From contig CAYYNB010000233.1 in NCBI GenBank assembly GCA_964472565.1, forward strand, positions 1 through 7,926: a DNA stretch of 7,926 bases, in the 5' to 3' direction. The stretch comes from DATAMF01 sp964472565. GTDB lineage: Bacteria > Chloroflexota > Anaerolineae > Aggregatilineales > Aggregatilineaceae. Below the pieces are notes generated by a model. It did no database searches. It was given only the letters and a program-made list of their open reading frames with translations, and was not told where the DNA came from. Each line of letters begins with the position of its first letter. The first letter of the stretch is position 1. The position numbers and the translations under genes were made by a program. Positions 1 to 6,495 of this stretch are shown here, piece by piece.

Positions 1-1347
1 CGTTTCGTCTGGCTCATCGGTTGGATCATCCATGCCTGTGAGCGTACTGCTGCCGCTGGTACCGCCGATTGGAATGGTGATCACCGTGTTGGACGCTGTG
101 TAATCAGTGCCCGATGTGGCCGTTCCACTGAATCCCAGATTAACGGTCACAACTTCCCCAATTGGAGTGGGAACGCTGGCAGTAACGGTAGCTGTGCCGC
201 CGTTTTCCGCCAGCGGACTCCCCGTTAGCGCCAGGGTTACCGCAGTTTCGTCGTCATCTTCAAGGGTGATGGTACTTTGCTGCACTCCACTTTCGGTGGC
301 GTTGGTCGCGCCGACAATATCCACGATCACAGTTTTGTCCACTGTATCGACACTGTTATCAATGGCATTAATCGTGATGCTGCCGCTGGAATTGCCGGAT
401 GGGATCAGAATCGCGGTACCGGTCGTGTTGTAATCGGTGCCGCTGGCTGCTGTTCCAGTGAAACCCAGGTTGATAGTCGTATCAACCCCGGCCACGCTGG
501 AAAGCGCTGCCGTGACGATTGAGGAGCCGCCATTTTCACTGATGGTGGTGGGGCTGGCGCTGAGAGTCACGCTTGGCATGGGATCGTTATTCGTGATCGT
601 CCCGACGCCCTGACTGTCTGTGATCATCGCCGCGTTGCTTGCACCCGTCAGATTGACAAAAAACGTCTCGTTGATCTCAAAAATATTGTCATTGTTCGTG
701 GTAACGTCAAGCGTCTTAGAGAGTTCGTTCGCCGCAAAATGCACTGTGCCGCTGGCGGCGACGTAGTCACTGCCCGCCACCGCCGTATTATTCGCTGTCG
801 TCCAGGTCACATCAACGGGATACTTATAAGCCGATGACAGCGTGACCGTAAAAGTATAGGTCGTGGTGCCGCTGTCAGTTTCGGTATGGGTCACGTCATT
901 GATGGTAACATTGGGCGCGTAGGTGGGTAGGTTCGAGCACCCAGGATCAAATACGGTGCTGTACATGATCCCGCCGCCACCGACACCAACCTCATAAAAT
1001 TCGATATAAAAGGGGCGAGCAGTAGGCGTCGCAAGGGCAATTTCAGCAAAAGAATTCAGCGATATCGGTGATCCAATACCGGCCATATAACTCGGCCAAT
1101 CGTCCAGTTTATTTCCGTTGTAGTCAAACATGCGCATTCCATACAGATCCCAACCGGCGCCATCATCGGCATTTCCAGTAACCGTAATGTTCCAGTCGAA
1201 ATGAGTGCCAGCCGCACAGTTGGACGAGGTGCTGGTTTGCCAGGAAAAACTGGTAATACTTGTTGCATGGGCGGAGGGTGGTGTCAGGGATAATTGCCAT
1301 GCGAGGACTAACACGAGTAAACAGGCGCATTTACAAATGCGTGTCAT
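1..1347 (-). CDS. Secreted Calx-beta repeat protein, N-terminal part (3' end beyond the window)
   Basis: The frame is open without a stop from the ATG at 1347 to the left edge (449 codons). Residues 1-28 are a clear Sec signal peptide: MTRICKC, a hydrophobic core LLVLVLAWQLSL, and an SAHA cleavage site. Residues 29 to about 145 form an N-terminal domain I do not recognise, with two cysteines (SNCAAG and DPGCS) that could pair. Calx-beta repeats follow at about 146-255, 256-366 and 367 to the edge. Each carries the family pattern SGTDY, then an I-P-x-G strand, then an acidic turn such as DDPTDEPDET. Calx-beta domains bind calcium and are common in large extracellular adhesion or surface proteins, so the product probably acts outside the cell. 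Its exact function is unknown. AGGGGG lies 8 bases before the ATG at 1347. An in-frame ATG at 1365 is possible but has a poorer ribosome site, and a stop lies three codons upstream of it. An IS sits about 150 bases upstream. Confidence 0.88.
   Translation of the reverse strand, partial: MTRICKCACLLVLVLAWQLSLTPPSAHATSITSFSWQTSTSSNCAAGTHFDWNITVTGNADDGAGWDLYGMRMFDYNGNKLDDWPSYMAGIGSPISLNSFAEIALATPTARPFYIEFYEVGVGGGGIMYSTVFDPGCSNLPTYAPNVTINDVTHTETDSGTTTYTFTVTLSSAYKYPVDVTWTTANNTAVAGSDYVAASGTVHFAANELSKTLDVTTNNDNIFEINETFFVNLTGASNAAMITDSQGVGTITNNDPMPSVTLSASPTTISENGGSSIVTAALSSVAGVDTTINLGFTGTAASGTDYNTTGTAILIPSGNSSGSITINAIDNSVDTVDKTVIVDIVGATNATESGVQQSTITLEDDDETAVTLALTGSPLAENGGTATVTASVPTPIGEVVTVNLGFSGTATSGTDYTASNTVITIPIGGTSGSSTLTGMDDPTDEPDET
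46..570 (-). repeat. Tandem 330-bp repeat encoding Calx-beta units
   Basis: The DNA at about 46-240 and about 376-570 aligns at an offset of exactly 330 bases (110 codons). Anchors are GCTGCCGCTGG at 49-59 and 379-389, TAATCAGTGC at 101 against TAATCGGTGC at 431, and GCCGCCGTTTTC near 195 against GCCGCCATTTTC near 525. The repeat matches one Calx-beta domain and implies duplication within the gene. The first domain (coding positions about 583-912) is more diverged and does not align well at DNA level. Confidence 0.75.
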
Positions 1348-1493
1348 GAGAAGGCCCCCTTGCATATGAGGTTATTGTTTATGAGCCTAGATCAGCCATT
1401 GCTTATAATCAAGGGTTCGTCACAAAATTCACGAAAAATTCATGAAGATCATTTGTGCGAGCATAGGTAGTTGAACGCGGGGAAAATGGGAAA
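1348..1493 (-). promoter_or_regulatory. Upstream region of the Calx-beta gene with a weak promoter candidate
   Basis: This is the leader and promoter region left between the Calx-beta start and the nearby IS. Read on the minus strand it contains TATAAG at 1407-1402, about 55 bases before the start codon, as a possible -10 box. No good -35 box lies at normal spacing. Just upstream is an imperfect direct repeat, TGAATTTTTCG then TGAATTTTGTG (about 1422-1446), which could be an operator half-site pair or chance AT-rich sequence. AAGGGGG before the ATG at 1347 is the likely ribosome binding site. The promoter call is weak. Confidence 0.25.
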
Positions 1494-1521
1494 GGGGTGC
1501 TGTCGCTGTTTTTTGCTGCCC
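1494..1521 (+). repeat. Left terminal inverted repeat of the IS3-like element
   Basis: GGGGTGCTGTC at the outer end, plus an inner GCTGCCC block at 1515-1521, mirror the sequence at 2784-2813. The middle is not conserved. This end lies beyond the 3' end of the transposase gene. Confidence 0.55.
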
Positions 1522-1588
1522 AAACAATCGCTGATATCGATCCAGCAACCCTGTAGGGTTGAAAAAACAATCCAGGTGAGAAAACGAG

Positions 1589-2691
1589 TCAAGCAGCTTG
1601 ACGATCGTAGTCATGCAGCAAGCCGCCCAATACGTCCCGGCAATGAATAGCGCCATCCTTGCAGCGTTGCTGATCAGGGATCGGTGTTTGTTGCTCCAGA
1701 CCTTGATGGGGGCGCGCTTCATTATCAAATGCCACGGACTCGCTCACGACACGATGCCGGTGACGCTCGTTGATGATGAGGAGGCGATCCAGGCACGCCG
1801 CGCGGAGAGACCGCACCCACCTCTCTGCGAAGGCATTGGCTTTCGGTGCGCGAGAGGGTGTCAAGACCATCTCGATCCCTTCGGCGAGGAAAATCCGATC
1901 AAAAGCGCGCGAGAACTGGGTGTCGCGATCATGAATCAGAAACTTCATCGGTTGCGCTGCGGGAAATCGATCCTGGAGCATCCAGGTCAGTTGACGGGCT
2001 TGCTGGGTCACCCCGGCCTGATCGGGATGAGCGGTACAGCCCGCCAAATGGACGCGTCGTGTTCCCACCTCGATCAAAAACAGGATGTAGACTGTGCGCA
2101 AGCCGAGGGTTTGACGGTCAAAAAATCACAGGCGAGCATTTGCTGCTGGTAATGATTCAAGAAGGTACGCCAGTTGCTCTTTCCTCGCTGAGGAGCAGGC
2201 GGGATGCCCTGCCGTTCCAGGATATGCTTCACGGTAGTCGGGGTGAACGTTATGCCCAGTTTCTGTAGTTCTCCTGCGATCCGGTCATAGCCCCACCGGG
2301 AATTGTCCCGCGCCAGCTGGACGACTAAAGCTTCGATGTCCGCCTCCGTCCGGGGGCGACCCGCCGGTCGCTGGTGCTGTTTGAAGGTCCATTTCCGTTT
2401 CACCAAGGCGCGATGCCAACCGATGACCGTTTCGGGCTTAAAAAGGATGATACTCTCCGATAGCTGCTGACGAGCGTTCGGGCTTTTGCTTTTGAGGCGC
2501 ATCGCCAACGCGGCCAATGGCACTTTCTGCCAGCAGGGAATGGATGGACCACGGGGTTGCTTCCGCTCGACGATCCGCAGTTGTTGACGCAGCAGCATGA
2601 TTTCCAGATCTTTGTCGTCCTCGGTTAATCGGCTGACCGCTGCCACATCCAGGATGAACGACCACAAGCATAAGATCCACCGAAAGATCAT
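1589..2691 (-). pseudogene. Integrase-core (rve) DDE transposase, frameshifted near 2110
   Basis: The reading starts at the ATG at 2691, with AAGGA 6 bases upstream, and runs in one frame to about 2110. It continues in the -1 frame to a stop at 1589. The joined product is about 367 residues, a usual length for this group. The first part has an N-terminal helix with ELEI-type sequence (DLEIMLLRQQLRIVERKQ), a winged-helix region (GRPRTEADIEALV, RWGYDRIAGELQKLG) and the first catalytic Asp at residue 189 (CDFLTV). The second part has LFLIEVGTRRVHLAGCTAHP, the second Asp in IHDRDTQF, and the Glu in NAFAERWV at DD(34)E spacing. It ends in ARPHQGL and DVLGGLLHDY, the normal C-terminus. All catalytic residues survive, and the only visible lesion is one missing base. 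Re-reading the A at 2110 restores TVKTLGLRTVYILF. It could be a dead gene, a sequencing indel, or a frameshift-translated gene. Confidence 0.85.
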
Positions 2692-2783
2692 TGAACTTCC
2701 TTCTCCTCGCCGGGTATGGCAAACCCTCAAGCATACCACCGTTGAGAAGCATTGCTGCTGGTTGCTTTGACCGTTCTGTCATC

Positions 2784-2813
2784 GGGCAAGCGACTGTGAT
2801 CAGACTGCACCCC
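2784..2813 (-). repeat. Right terminal inverted repeat of the IS3-like element
   Basis: This is the inverted partner of 1494-1521. The outer block GACTGCACCCC (2803-2813) and inner block GGGCAAGC (2784-2791) match the left end with one mismatch and one single-base gap respectively. It lies about 90 bases upstream of the transposase start, where such elements normally carry their promoter. Confidence 0.55.
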
Positions 2814-3040
2814 ACATCCTTGAGGGGAAAAAGAGGCTCAGATTGAATATTTCAACCATACAGGCCGTGGAGTAGCCGGCAAGCGTATTCAGTGCGCGTG
2901 GTGTTCGAGAGATGCCGAGAGCAGGCTAACGATCTGCTCTCGGCATTTTTTGTGATAGCGGCGAGCAATCTTCATAGGGGGCGACACCAATTGATGGCCC
3001 GTTACAAGGGGAAATCAGCTATTGCACCAATATTTTGAGA
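2814..3040. other. Spacer between two IS elements; no intact gene
   Basis: No complete gene is visible in either direction. The stretch holds a strong plus-strand terminator (listed separately) and, just before it, a short plus-strand open run ending at a TAG at 2873-2875. That run is too short to identify. The part nearest 3040 is presumably the downstream end of the IS1-like element, but no terminal inverted repeat could be matched. The stretch is probably a patchwork of IS ends and a remnant of the original intergenic sequence. Confidence 0.5.
2912..2951 (+). terminator. Strong rho-independent terminator, plus-strand orientation
   Basis: A perfect 13-bp stem (ATGCCGAGAGCAG with CTGCTCTCGGCAT) closes a 9-base loop (GCTAACGAT) and runs directly into six T. 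The T run exists only for plus-strand transcription; read on the minus strand the stem is followed by CTCTCG. No plus-strand gene is intact upstream, so it is either the tail of a gene destroyed by IS insertion or part of an IS end. Every gene in this window runs the other way. Confidence 0.85.
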
Positions 3041-4270
3041 CTACGGGCCTCCACCAAGGGCTACCCGCAGCGAAAAATGCGGGCGACAGAAATTATAGTA
3101 AGCTGCCGCCAGGGCCACCCGCCAGCGCAAAGTTCGCGCGCTATGCGCCAAGGCCCAGGTCCGTCGCCGCAGAGCAGACACCAGATGGCGAATGGTGAGA
3201 TTTAGACGTTCCACATAGCTGGTTTGGATCCCCCCACTCAGCCCAATCGACTGGAGCACTGTAAACAGCGTTGACCGTTCACCACACAGCATCTTGGTGT
3301 ATACGTGCTTGAGCTTGCGGCCCACTTTCAGTTTGCGAAACTGACCATACAACAAGGACGGAAGCACCTGCCAGACGGGTTTACGTTTACCGTCTTCCTC
3401 CACCCAATGCCCGTAATGCGCGGTCAAGGCATAGAAATACTGCCGCAGCCCGTCACTGGTAAACGCCGGCACGCAGAGTACAGCCAGAATCTGAGTGACC
3501 TGATGCACAATGCGGTGGGCATCCGCCTGGGTACGTCCACCGACATACCACGCCAACCAGGCTTTCGATTGCACGTCTTGGGCGGTCCACACCCAGACGC
3601 GCTTGGCCCAGCGTCGGACCTTGGTCACCAGTTCATCCAGTTGAATATGCACGACATTCAGCTCTTTGAAGTACGCGGCGTGGAGTTTTTCACTATGGTC
3701 CCCATCCCGTTCCAACCATCGGGCAATGGTACTTGGACTATGTCCCATGATTTCACTGATGTCCGCGATGCTCATGCCCTTCATCGCCATGTGCGTCGCC
3801 ATCGTCACGCGTTCACGGGTCGTCTTGAGCCGGTACAGCGGGGTACCCAAGCGGGCGGTGTGTTTGCTGCCGCCCGCGCCACACTCCCACTGATCGGTTG
3901 CTTCACAGGTATTGCGCTGTCCATCCCAACGCAACGCGTGAAAGGCGGGATCCGTATCCTTATAGTATTCACAGGCGGGATTCAGGCATGCTTGCCCGCT
4001 TCTGTCATGTTTTTTGGGTCGTCCGCGCCGACTTTTCACTTCCCGCCAGGCACGTCGTGCTTGGCTTCGACTGGGACCGGTCTCCGCCTCCGCCAAGCGG
4101 CAGTCTTGACAGTCATCGGGCGTGCGGGGGCGCATCGTCCGCGTGCGTTTGGGCTTCGCTCGCCAGTTTTTCCACCACCGTTTGATGGTCCGTTGATACC
4201 GCTGCCACAGCACCAGCATCAACAACACTACAATCAGGCCGCTTTCTATCAGCAGGACCGCTTTTTGCAC
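3041..4270 (-). CDS. IS1-like DDE transposase with membrane-anchor-like N-terminus
   Basis: The 409-residue frame starts at GTG 4270, with GAGGTGA ending 3 bases upstream, a good ribosome site. Residues 7-23 are strongly hydrophobic and are followed by a basic stretch (about 24-48) and PRTPDDCQDC, a layout I recall from a Chloroflexota transposase group. Next come RRGRPKK (81-87), a zinc-ribbon region (CLNPAC at 95-100, WEC at 128-130), RLGTPLYRLKT (140-150) and a helix-turn-helix (about 165-188, DISEIMGHSPSTIARWL). The catalytic core has Asp212 in QLDEL, Asp273 in FTSDGLRQYFYALTAHYG and Glu354 in SYVERLNLTIR, then YYNFCRPHFSLRVAL. Two oddities stand out. The fourth zinc-ribbon cysteine is Gly133 (ECGAGG). 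The protein stops soon after SLRVAL, where relatives I remember continue about 40 residues with an RTPAMAAGLT-type tail. The frame is intact and the DDE triad present, so activity is possible. The family name is tentative. Confidence 0.82.
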   Translation of the reverse strand: MQKAVLLIESGLIVVLLMLVLWQRYQRTIKRWWKNWRAKPKRTRTMRPRTPDDCQDCRLAEAETGPSRSQARRAWREVKSRRGRPKKHDRSGQACLNPACEYYKDTDPAFHALRWDGQRNTCEATDQWECGAGGSKHTARLGTPLYRLKTTRERVTMATHMAMKGMSIADISEIMGHSPSTIARWLERDGDHSEKLHAAYFKELNVVHIQLDELVTKVRRWAKRVWVWTAQDVQSKAWLAWYVGGRTQADAHRIVHQVTQILAVLCVPAFTSDGLRQYFYALTAHYGHWVEEDGKRKPVWQVLPSLLYGQFRKLKVGRKLKHVYTKMLCGERSTLFTVLQSIGLSGGIQTSYVERLNLTIRHLVSALRRRTWALAHSARTLRWRVALAAAYYNFCRPHFSLRVALGGGP

Positions 4271-4290
4271 TGGTCACCTCGCCGTGTTAT
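3041..4290 (-). mobile_element. IS1-like insertion sequence, ends not resolved
   Basis: The transposase alone marks this as a mobile element. The coordinates cover only the gene and its ribosome site, and the true ends must lie outside. I searched about 90 bases on the left and 170 on the right for inverted repeats and found nothing longer than 6-7 bases. A possible 9-base target duplication, GAGCAATCT at 2963 against GAGCAAACT at 4341, has one mismatch and is not backed by inverted repeats. The 3' end may have been lost, which would fit the short C-terminus of the protein. Confidence 0.55.
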
Positions 4291-4566
4291 TCTTCCAGTT
4301 CTCCACTCTACCCTGTTTGATAGTTTTTGACAGCAAAAAAGAGCAAACTGCCTCCAGGTTGAATTTTCCCGCATTTAGCTACGCTATACCGACCCTACGC
4401 CAACAAAACATGAGCGCAATCAGGAAATAAGAGCGCGTTATGCAGCCGGATAGCAAGTTAGTTGTCTTACCCAAGTTTTTGGAATGTCCGAGCAACGTGT
4501 TTCACAGATTCTACGTGGCAAGCGAAAGTAGAGTTATTGCTTTCTACTTCCATACCTTTAGTTTGA
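4291..4566. other. Non-coding stretch between the membrane protein and the IS1-like gene
   Basis: This is an AT-rich stretch with no gene I can support on either strand. It holds the 3' flank of the membrane protein gene and, nearer 4291, presumably the promoter of the IS1-like transposase. On the minus strand TTGCTC, a 17-base spacer and CTATCA near 4345-4317 is the best promoter-like arrangement, but it is weak. A 7-bp hairpin (AAGTAGA at 4526-4532, TCTACTT at 4543-4549) lies just past the membrane protein stop but has no T run. Confidence 0.5.
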
Positions 4567-6447
4567 TCATGGCGTGTTGACTGGTCCAATCCCAACTTGA
4601 TTGGAAACTTGTCCATCAGGATTAGTAACCTGCATGGGTTCGCCCGTGTACATATCATGAATGGATAGACTAAACAACCAGCCGCCTGAAATTGGAGGAT
4701 CACCAAGCGGGATTTGAACAATATCATCAAATACTTGCCCTGATTTCCAGCATGAAGGCGGATAGTTCCAGCCGAGCGGATTCCAGTTTAGGCTGTCGTA
4801 GGATGAACCATCAGGTGGGAGTACTACCATAGATAGAACATAGGGTCTGTGGACGGGACTATCTGCGCGCCATAGTAAATGTAGTGTGATCTGATCAAAT
4901 GCAGTTTCTATACTGACACCTGTTAAGGTAACTTGATCGCTTCCTTGCTGAAAGTGACTATCCATTGGGAACATAGCAGGAGTAGCAGTAGGCGGGGTTG
5001 GTGGAACTGTTAAAGAGGTGAAGGTTGCGCGTAAAAAGGCTGCCATGATTAGTAATATTCCCGCCTGGATGATCAATGTCAAAAATCGCTCGTAGGACTT
5101 TCGCGTGATTAAGAAATCTGCGGCTAATAGAACCCAAATAGGGGCGAAAAACAACCAAACTCGCCCTGTTTCGCCGCGAGCCGTTCCGCTAAGTACTAGG
5201 ATAACCAGCGTCAAAAATGCGGCCCCTGCTAATAGATCTCCATTCTTATTTGCGCGGCGTAGCTGCGTAATTCTCCAGATTGCTAAAAAAGCGAGTGGTA
5301 GCCCAACGAACAAGAACATGTCGTAGGTGTGAACTACCATCCAAGGAACATAGGGTCGATCCAATTTAGAATGAGCGCTCATGGAATGACGGATTAATGT
5401 ATCTGGCGCGATTCCTGATAATGCCCAGAAAACTATCCAAGCTGAGACACAACCACCCCCAAAGAAAACAAGGTCGGCAGTAAGTCGCTCCCAGTTGTGC
5501 AGTCGAAAGCCGATTATTAACAATCCAGCTAATAAACCAAGTGGCACTAGAGACAAGTTAAAGAACATACCAACAGAGAGTACAAATCCACCTAGCACGA
5601 TTTTTGCAACTTGGTTTCGCTTCATACCCTCCCATAACAACAATAGCATTACAAGTGTTATGAGAGGGTAGAAAGTGTTGAAACGCGGCGCAAAAATCGA
5701 GACACCAGGTACTAGGGGCCACAGAATAACAGCCATCCTTGCTTGTTTCTCGTTAAAGAGTAGCTTGCCTAGTTTGTATAGTGGCGCAACGACAAGCGAT
5801 GCCCACAATGGCATGAACATTTGAAGCCAAGCGCTAGACATTTCTGCACTAGACCAAGTCATCATGTAAAGATTTTGACATTGCTGTGGACGTACCCATC
5901 CGTCAAGTGCATTTGCAACAGGGGGAGTTTGTTCAAGTATAGTTTGGTTTGCCTGATAAAGAGCAAAAATACCAGGAGGATCTAGGGCTACTCCGCTTGG
6001 CTGAATATGGACTTGAGCAAGATAATCTTCAGTAAAATCGGGCCATCGGCGAAGATCCCGATTCGAATCGGTGGACATTATCGCCGCGTACTGATAGCCT
6101 CCGGTTAATGGCGATGCGGCGCGAGTGAAAAGGATAAATAAGGGGTCGCCATCAAGCGTCATGAGTAACAAAGGGAGTAGGGCTGCACCTAGATATGCCC
6201 AGAGAATCAGTCGAACAGGATAGCGCCCATTTTCGGGCCGATGCAGAGCTATCCGCGCACCCACAAGATAAATTCCTACACCGATTAGACATGGAATGAG
6301 CCAATTCCAGCGTGGATTACCATACGGCCAAACCCACCCTGTTTTACTTAATAGAGAGGGTATATCACCACGTAGTTGAGGTAGCCAGTCCGCAGCTAGC
6401 ACGATTCCAAAAACAAGCGTTATTAGCCAGATCGCCTTGAGTCGCAT
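4567..6447 (-). CDS. Multi-pass membrane protein, GT-C glycosyltransferase-like, with C-terminal beta-domain
   Basis: The frame is intact and encodes 626 residues. The start is ATG 6447, with AGGA 4 bases upstream. About ten or more hydrophobic segments are visible, including roughly 4-20, 48-67, 79-97, 211-226, 237-252, 259-272, 282-314, 324-343, 376-391, 405-420, 429-446 and 455-471. A long polar loop (98-205) contains HIQPSGVALDPPG (147-159), resembling the H-x-PPG loop motif of lipid-linked-sugar GT-C enzymes. RGETGRVWLFFAP (424-436) resembles a conserved segment of large bacterial glycosyltransferase-like membrane proteins. A proline/threonine linker (481-492) leads to a soluble domain (about 494-626) with LTGVSIETAFDQITLHLLW and PPSCWKSGQVFDDIVQIPL. 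That domain type often follows PMT/ArnT-like membrane proteins in Chloroflexota and probably lies outside the membrane. It likely transfers a sugar to an envelope molecule, but donor and acceptor cannot be told. The gene looks more AT-rich than its neighbours. Confidence 0.75.
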   Translation of the reverse strand: MRLKAIWLITLVFGIVLAADWLPQLRGDIPSLLSKTGWVWPYGNPRWNWLIPCLIGVGIYLVGARIALHRPENGRYPVRLILWAYLGAALLPLLLMTLDGDPLFILFTRAASPLTGGYQYAAIMSTDSNRDLRRWPDFTEDYLAQVHIQPSGVALDPPGIFALYQANQTILEQTPPVANALDGWVRPQQCQNLYMMTWSSAEMSSAWLQMFMPLWASLVVAPLYKLGKLLFNEKQARMAVILWPLVPGVSIFAPRFNTFYPLITLVMLLLLWEGMKRNQVAKIVLGGFVLSVGMFFNLSLVPLGLLAGLLIIGFRLHNWERLTADLVFFGGGCVSAWIVFWALSGIAPDTLIRHSMSAHSKLDRPYVPWMVVHTYDMFLFVGLPLAFLAIWRITQLRRANKNGDLLAGAAFLTLVILVLSGTARGETGRVWLFFAPIWVLLAADFLITRKSYERFLTLIIQAGILLIMAAFLRATFTSLTVPPTPPTATPAMFPMDSHFQQGSDQVTLTGVSIETAFDQITLHLLWRADSPVHRPYVLSMVVLPPDGSSYDSLNWNPLGWNYPPSCWKSGQVFDDIVQIPLGDPPISGGWLFSLSIHDMYTGEPMQVTNPDGQVSNQVGIGPVNTP

Positions 6448-6474
6448 AAAATCCTGTTCCCTGAAATGAAAAGT

Positions 6475-6478
6475 CTAG
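6475..6478. repeat. CTAG target-site duplication, left copy
   Basis: CTAG directly abuts the left inverted repeat and recurs directly after the right one at 7873-7876. As I recall, IS701-family elements duplicate a 4-bp YTAR-type site, which CTAG fits. Because CTAG is palindromic it could instead be counted as part of a 21-bp inverted repeat. Confidence 0.65.
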
Positions 6479-6495
6479 TACTACAGCCGCAGATA
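6479..6495 (+). repeat. Left terminal inverted repeat of the IS701-type element
   Basis: The sequence TACTACAGCCGCAGATA is the exact inverted copy of 7856-7872. It lies at the 3' end of the transposase, and the last transposase frame reads straight through it without a stop. Confidence 0.9.

Larger units (their letters stand above)
1494..2813 (-). mobile_element. IS3/IS481-like insertion sequence (integrase-core DDE), about 1.3 kb
   Basis: The element is defined by one frameshifted integrase-core transposase and by imperfect terminal inverted repeats. GGGGTGCTGTC at 1494-1504 pairs with GACTGCACCCC at 2803-2813 (10 of 11 positions). A second matching block, GCTGCCC at 1515-1521, pairs with the complement of GGGCAAGC at 2784-2791 at nearly the same depth (21 and 22 bases from the ends). 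I see no convincing target-site duplication, so the ends could be off by a few bases or one flank may have been rearranged. The transposase reads toward the Calx-beta gene. The family assignment comes from the protein and is tentative between IS3-like and IS481-like. Confidence 0.7.

Noticed and set aside
107..522. Plus-strand open frames in the first 522 bases
   Set aside because: They are antisense to the Calx-beta repeats, which read without interruption on the minus strand and have a signal peptide and repeat structure.
1588..1602. GTCAAGCAGCTTGAC palindrome over the IS3-like transposase stop codon
   Set aside because: It has a one-base centre and cannot form a normal hairpin loop. It is mostly coding sequence (RQAA-stop), so probably chance.
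1598..2268. Plus-strand open frames overlapping the IS3-like element
   Set aside because: They are antisense to the transposase, whose conserved DDE motifs show that the minus strand is coding.
1479..2831. GGGGAAAA at 1479-1486 and 2824-2831 as a target duplication of the IS3-like element
   Set aside because: Using these as flanks puts the matched terminal blocks at unequal distances (7 and 10 bases) from the two ends, so it does not fit a simple transposition product.
3305..4330. Long plus-strand open frame of 341 codons
   Set aside because: It lies antisense to the intact IS1-like transposase, has no family-like motifs, and is low-complexity in the way antisense frames of a GC-rich gene usually are.
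2963..4349. GAGCAATCT and GAGCAAACT as a 9-bp target duplication of the IS1-like element
   Set aside because: There is one mismatch, and the sequences just inside them (TCATAGGGGG and TTTTTTGCTG) are not inverted repeats of each other, so chance is likely.
4526..4549. Hairpin after the membrane protein gene as a terminator
   Set aside because: The stem is only 7 bp with a 10-base loop, and no T run follows in either direction.
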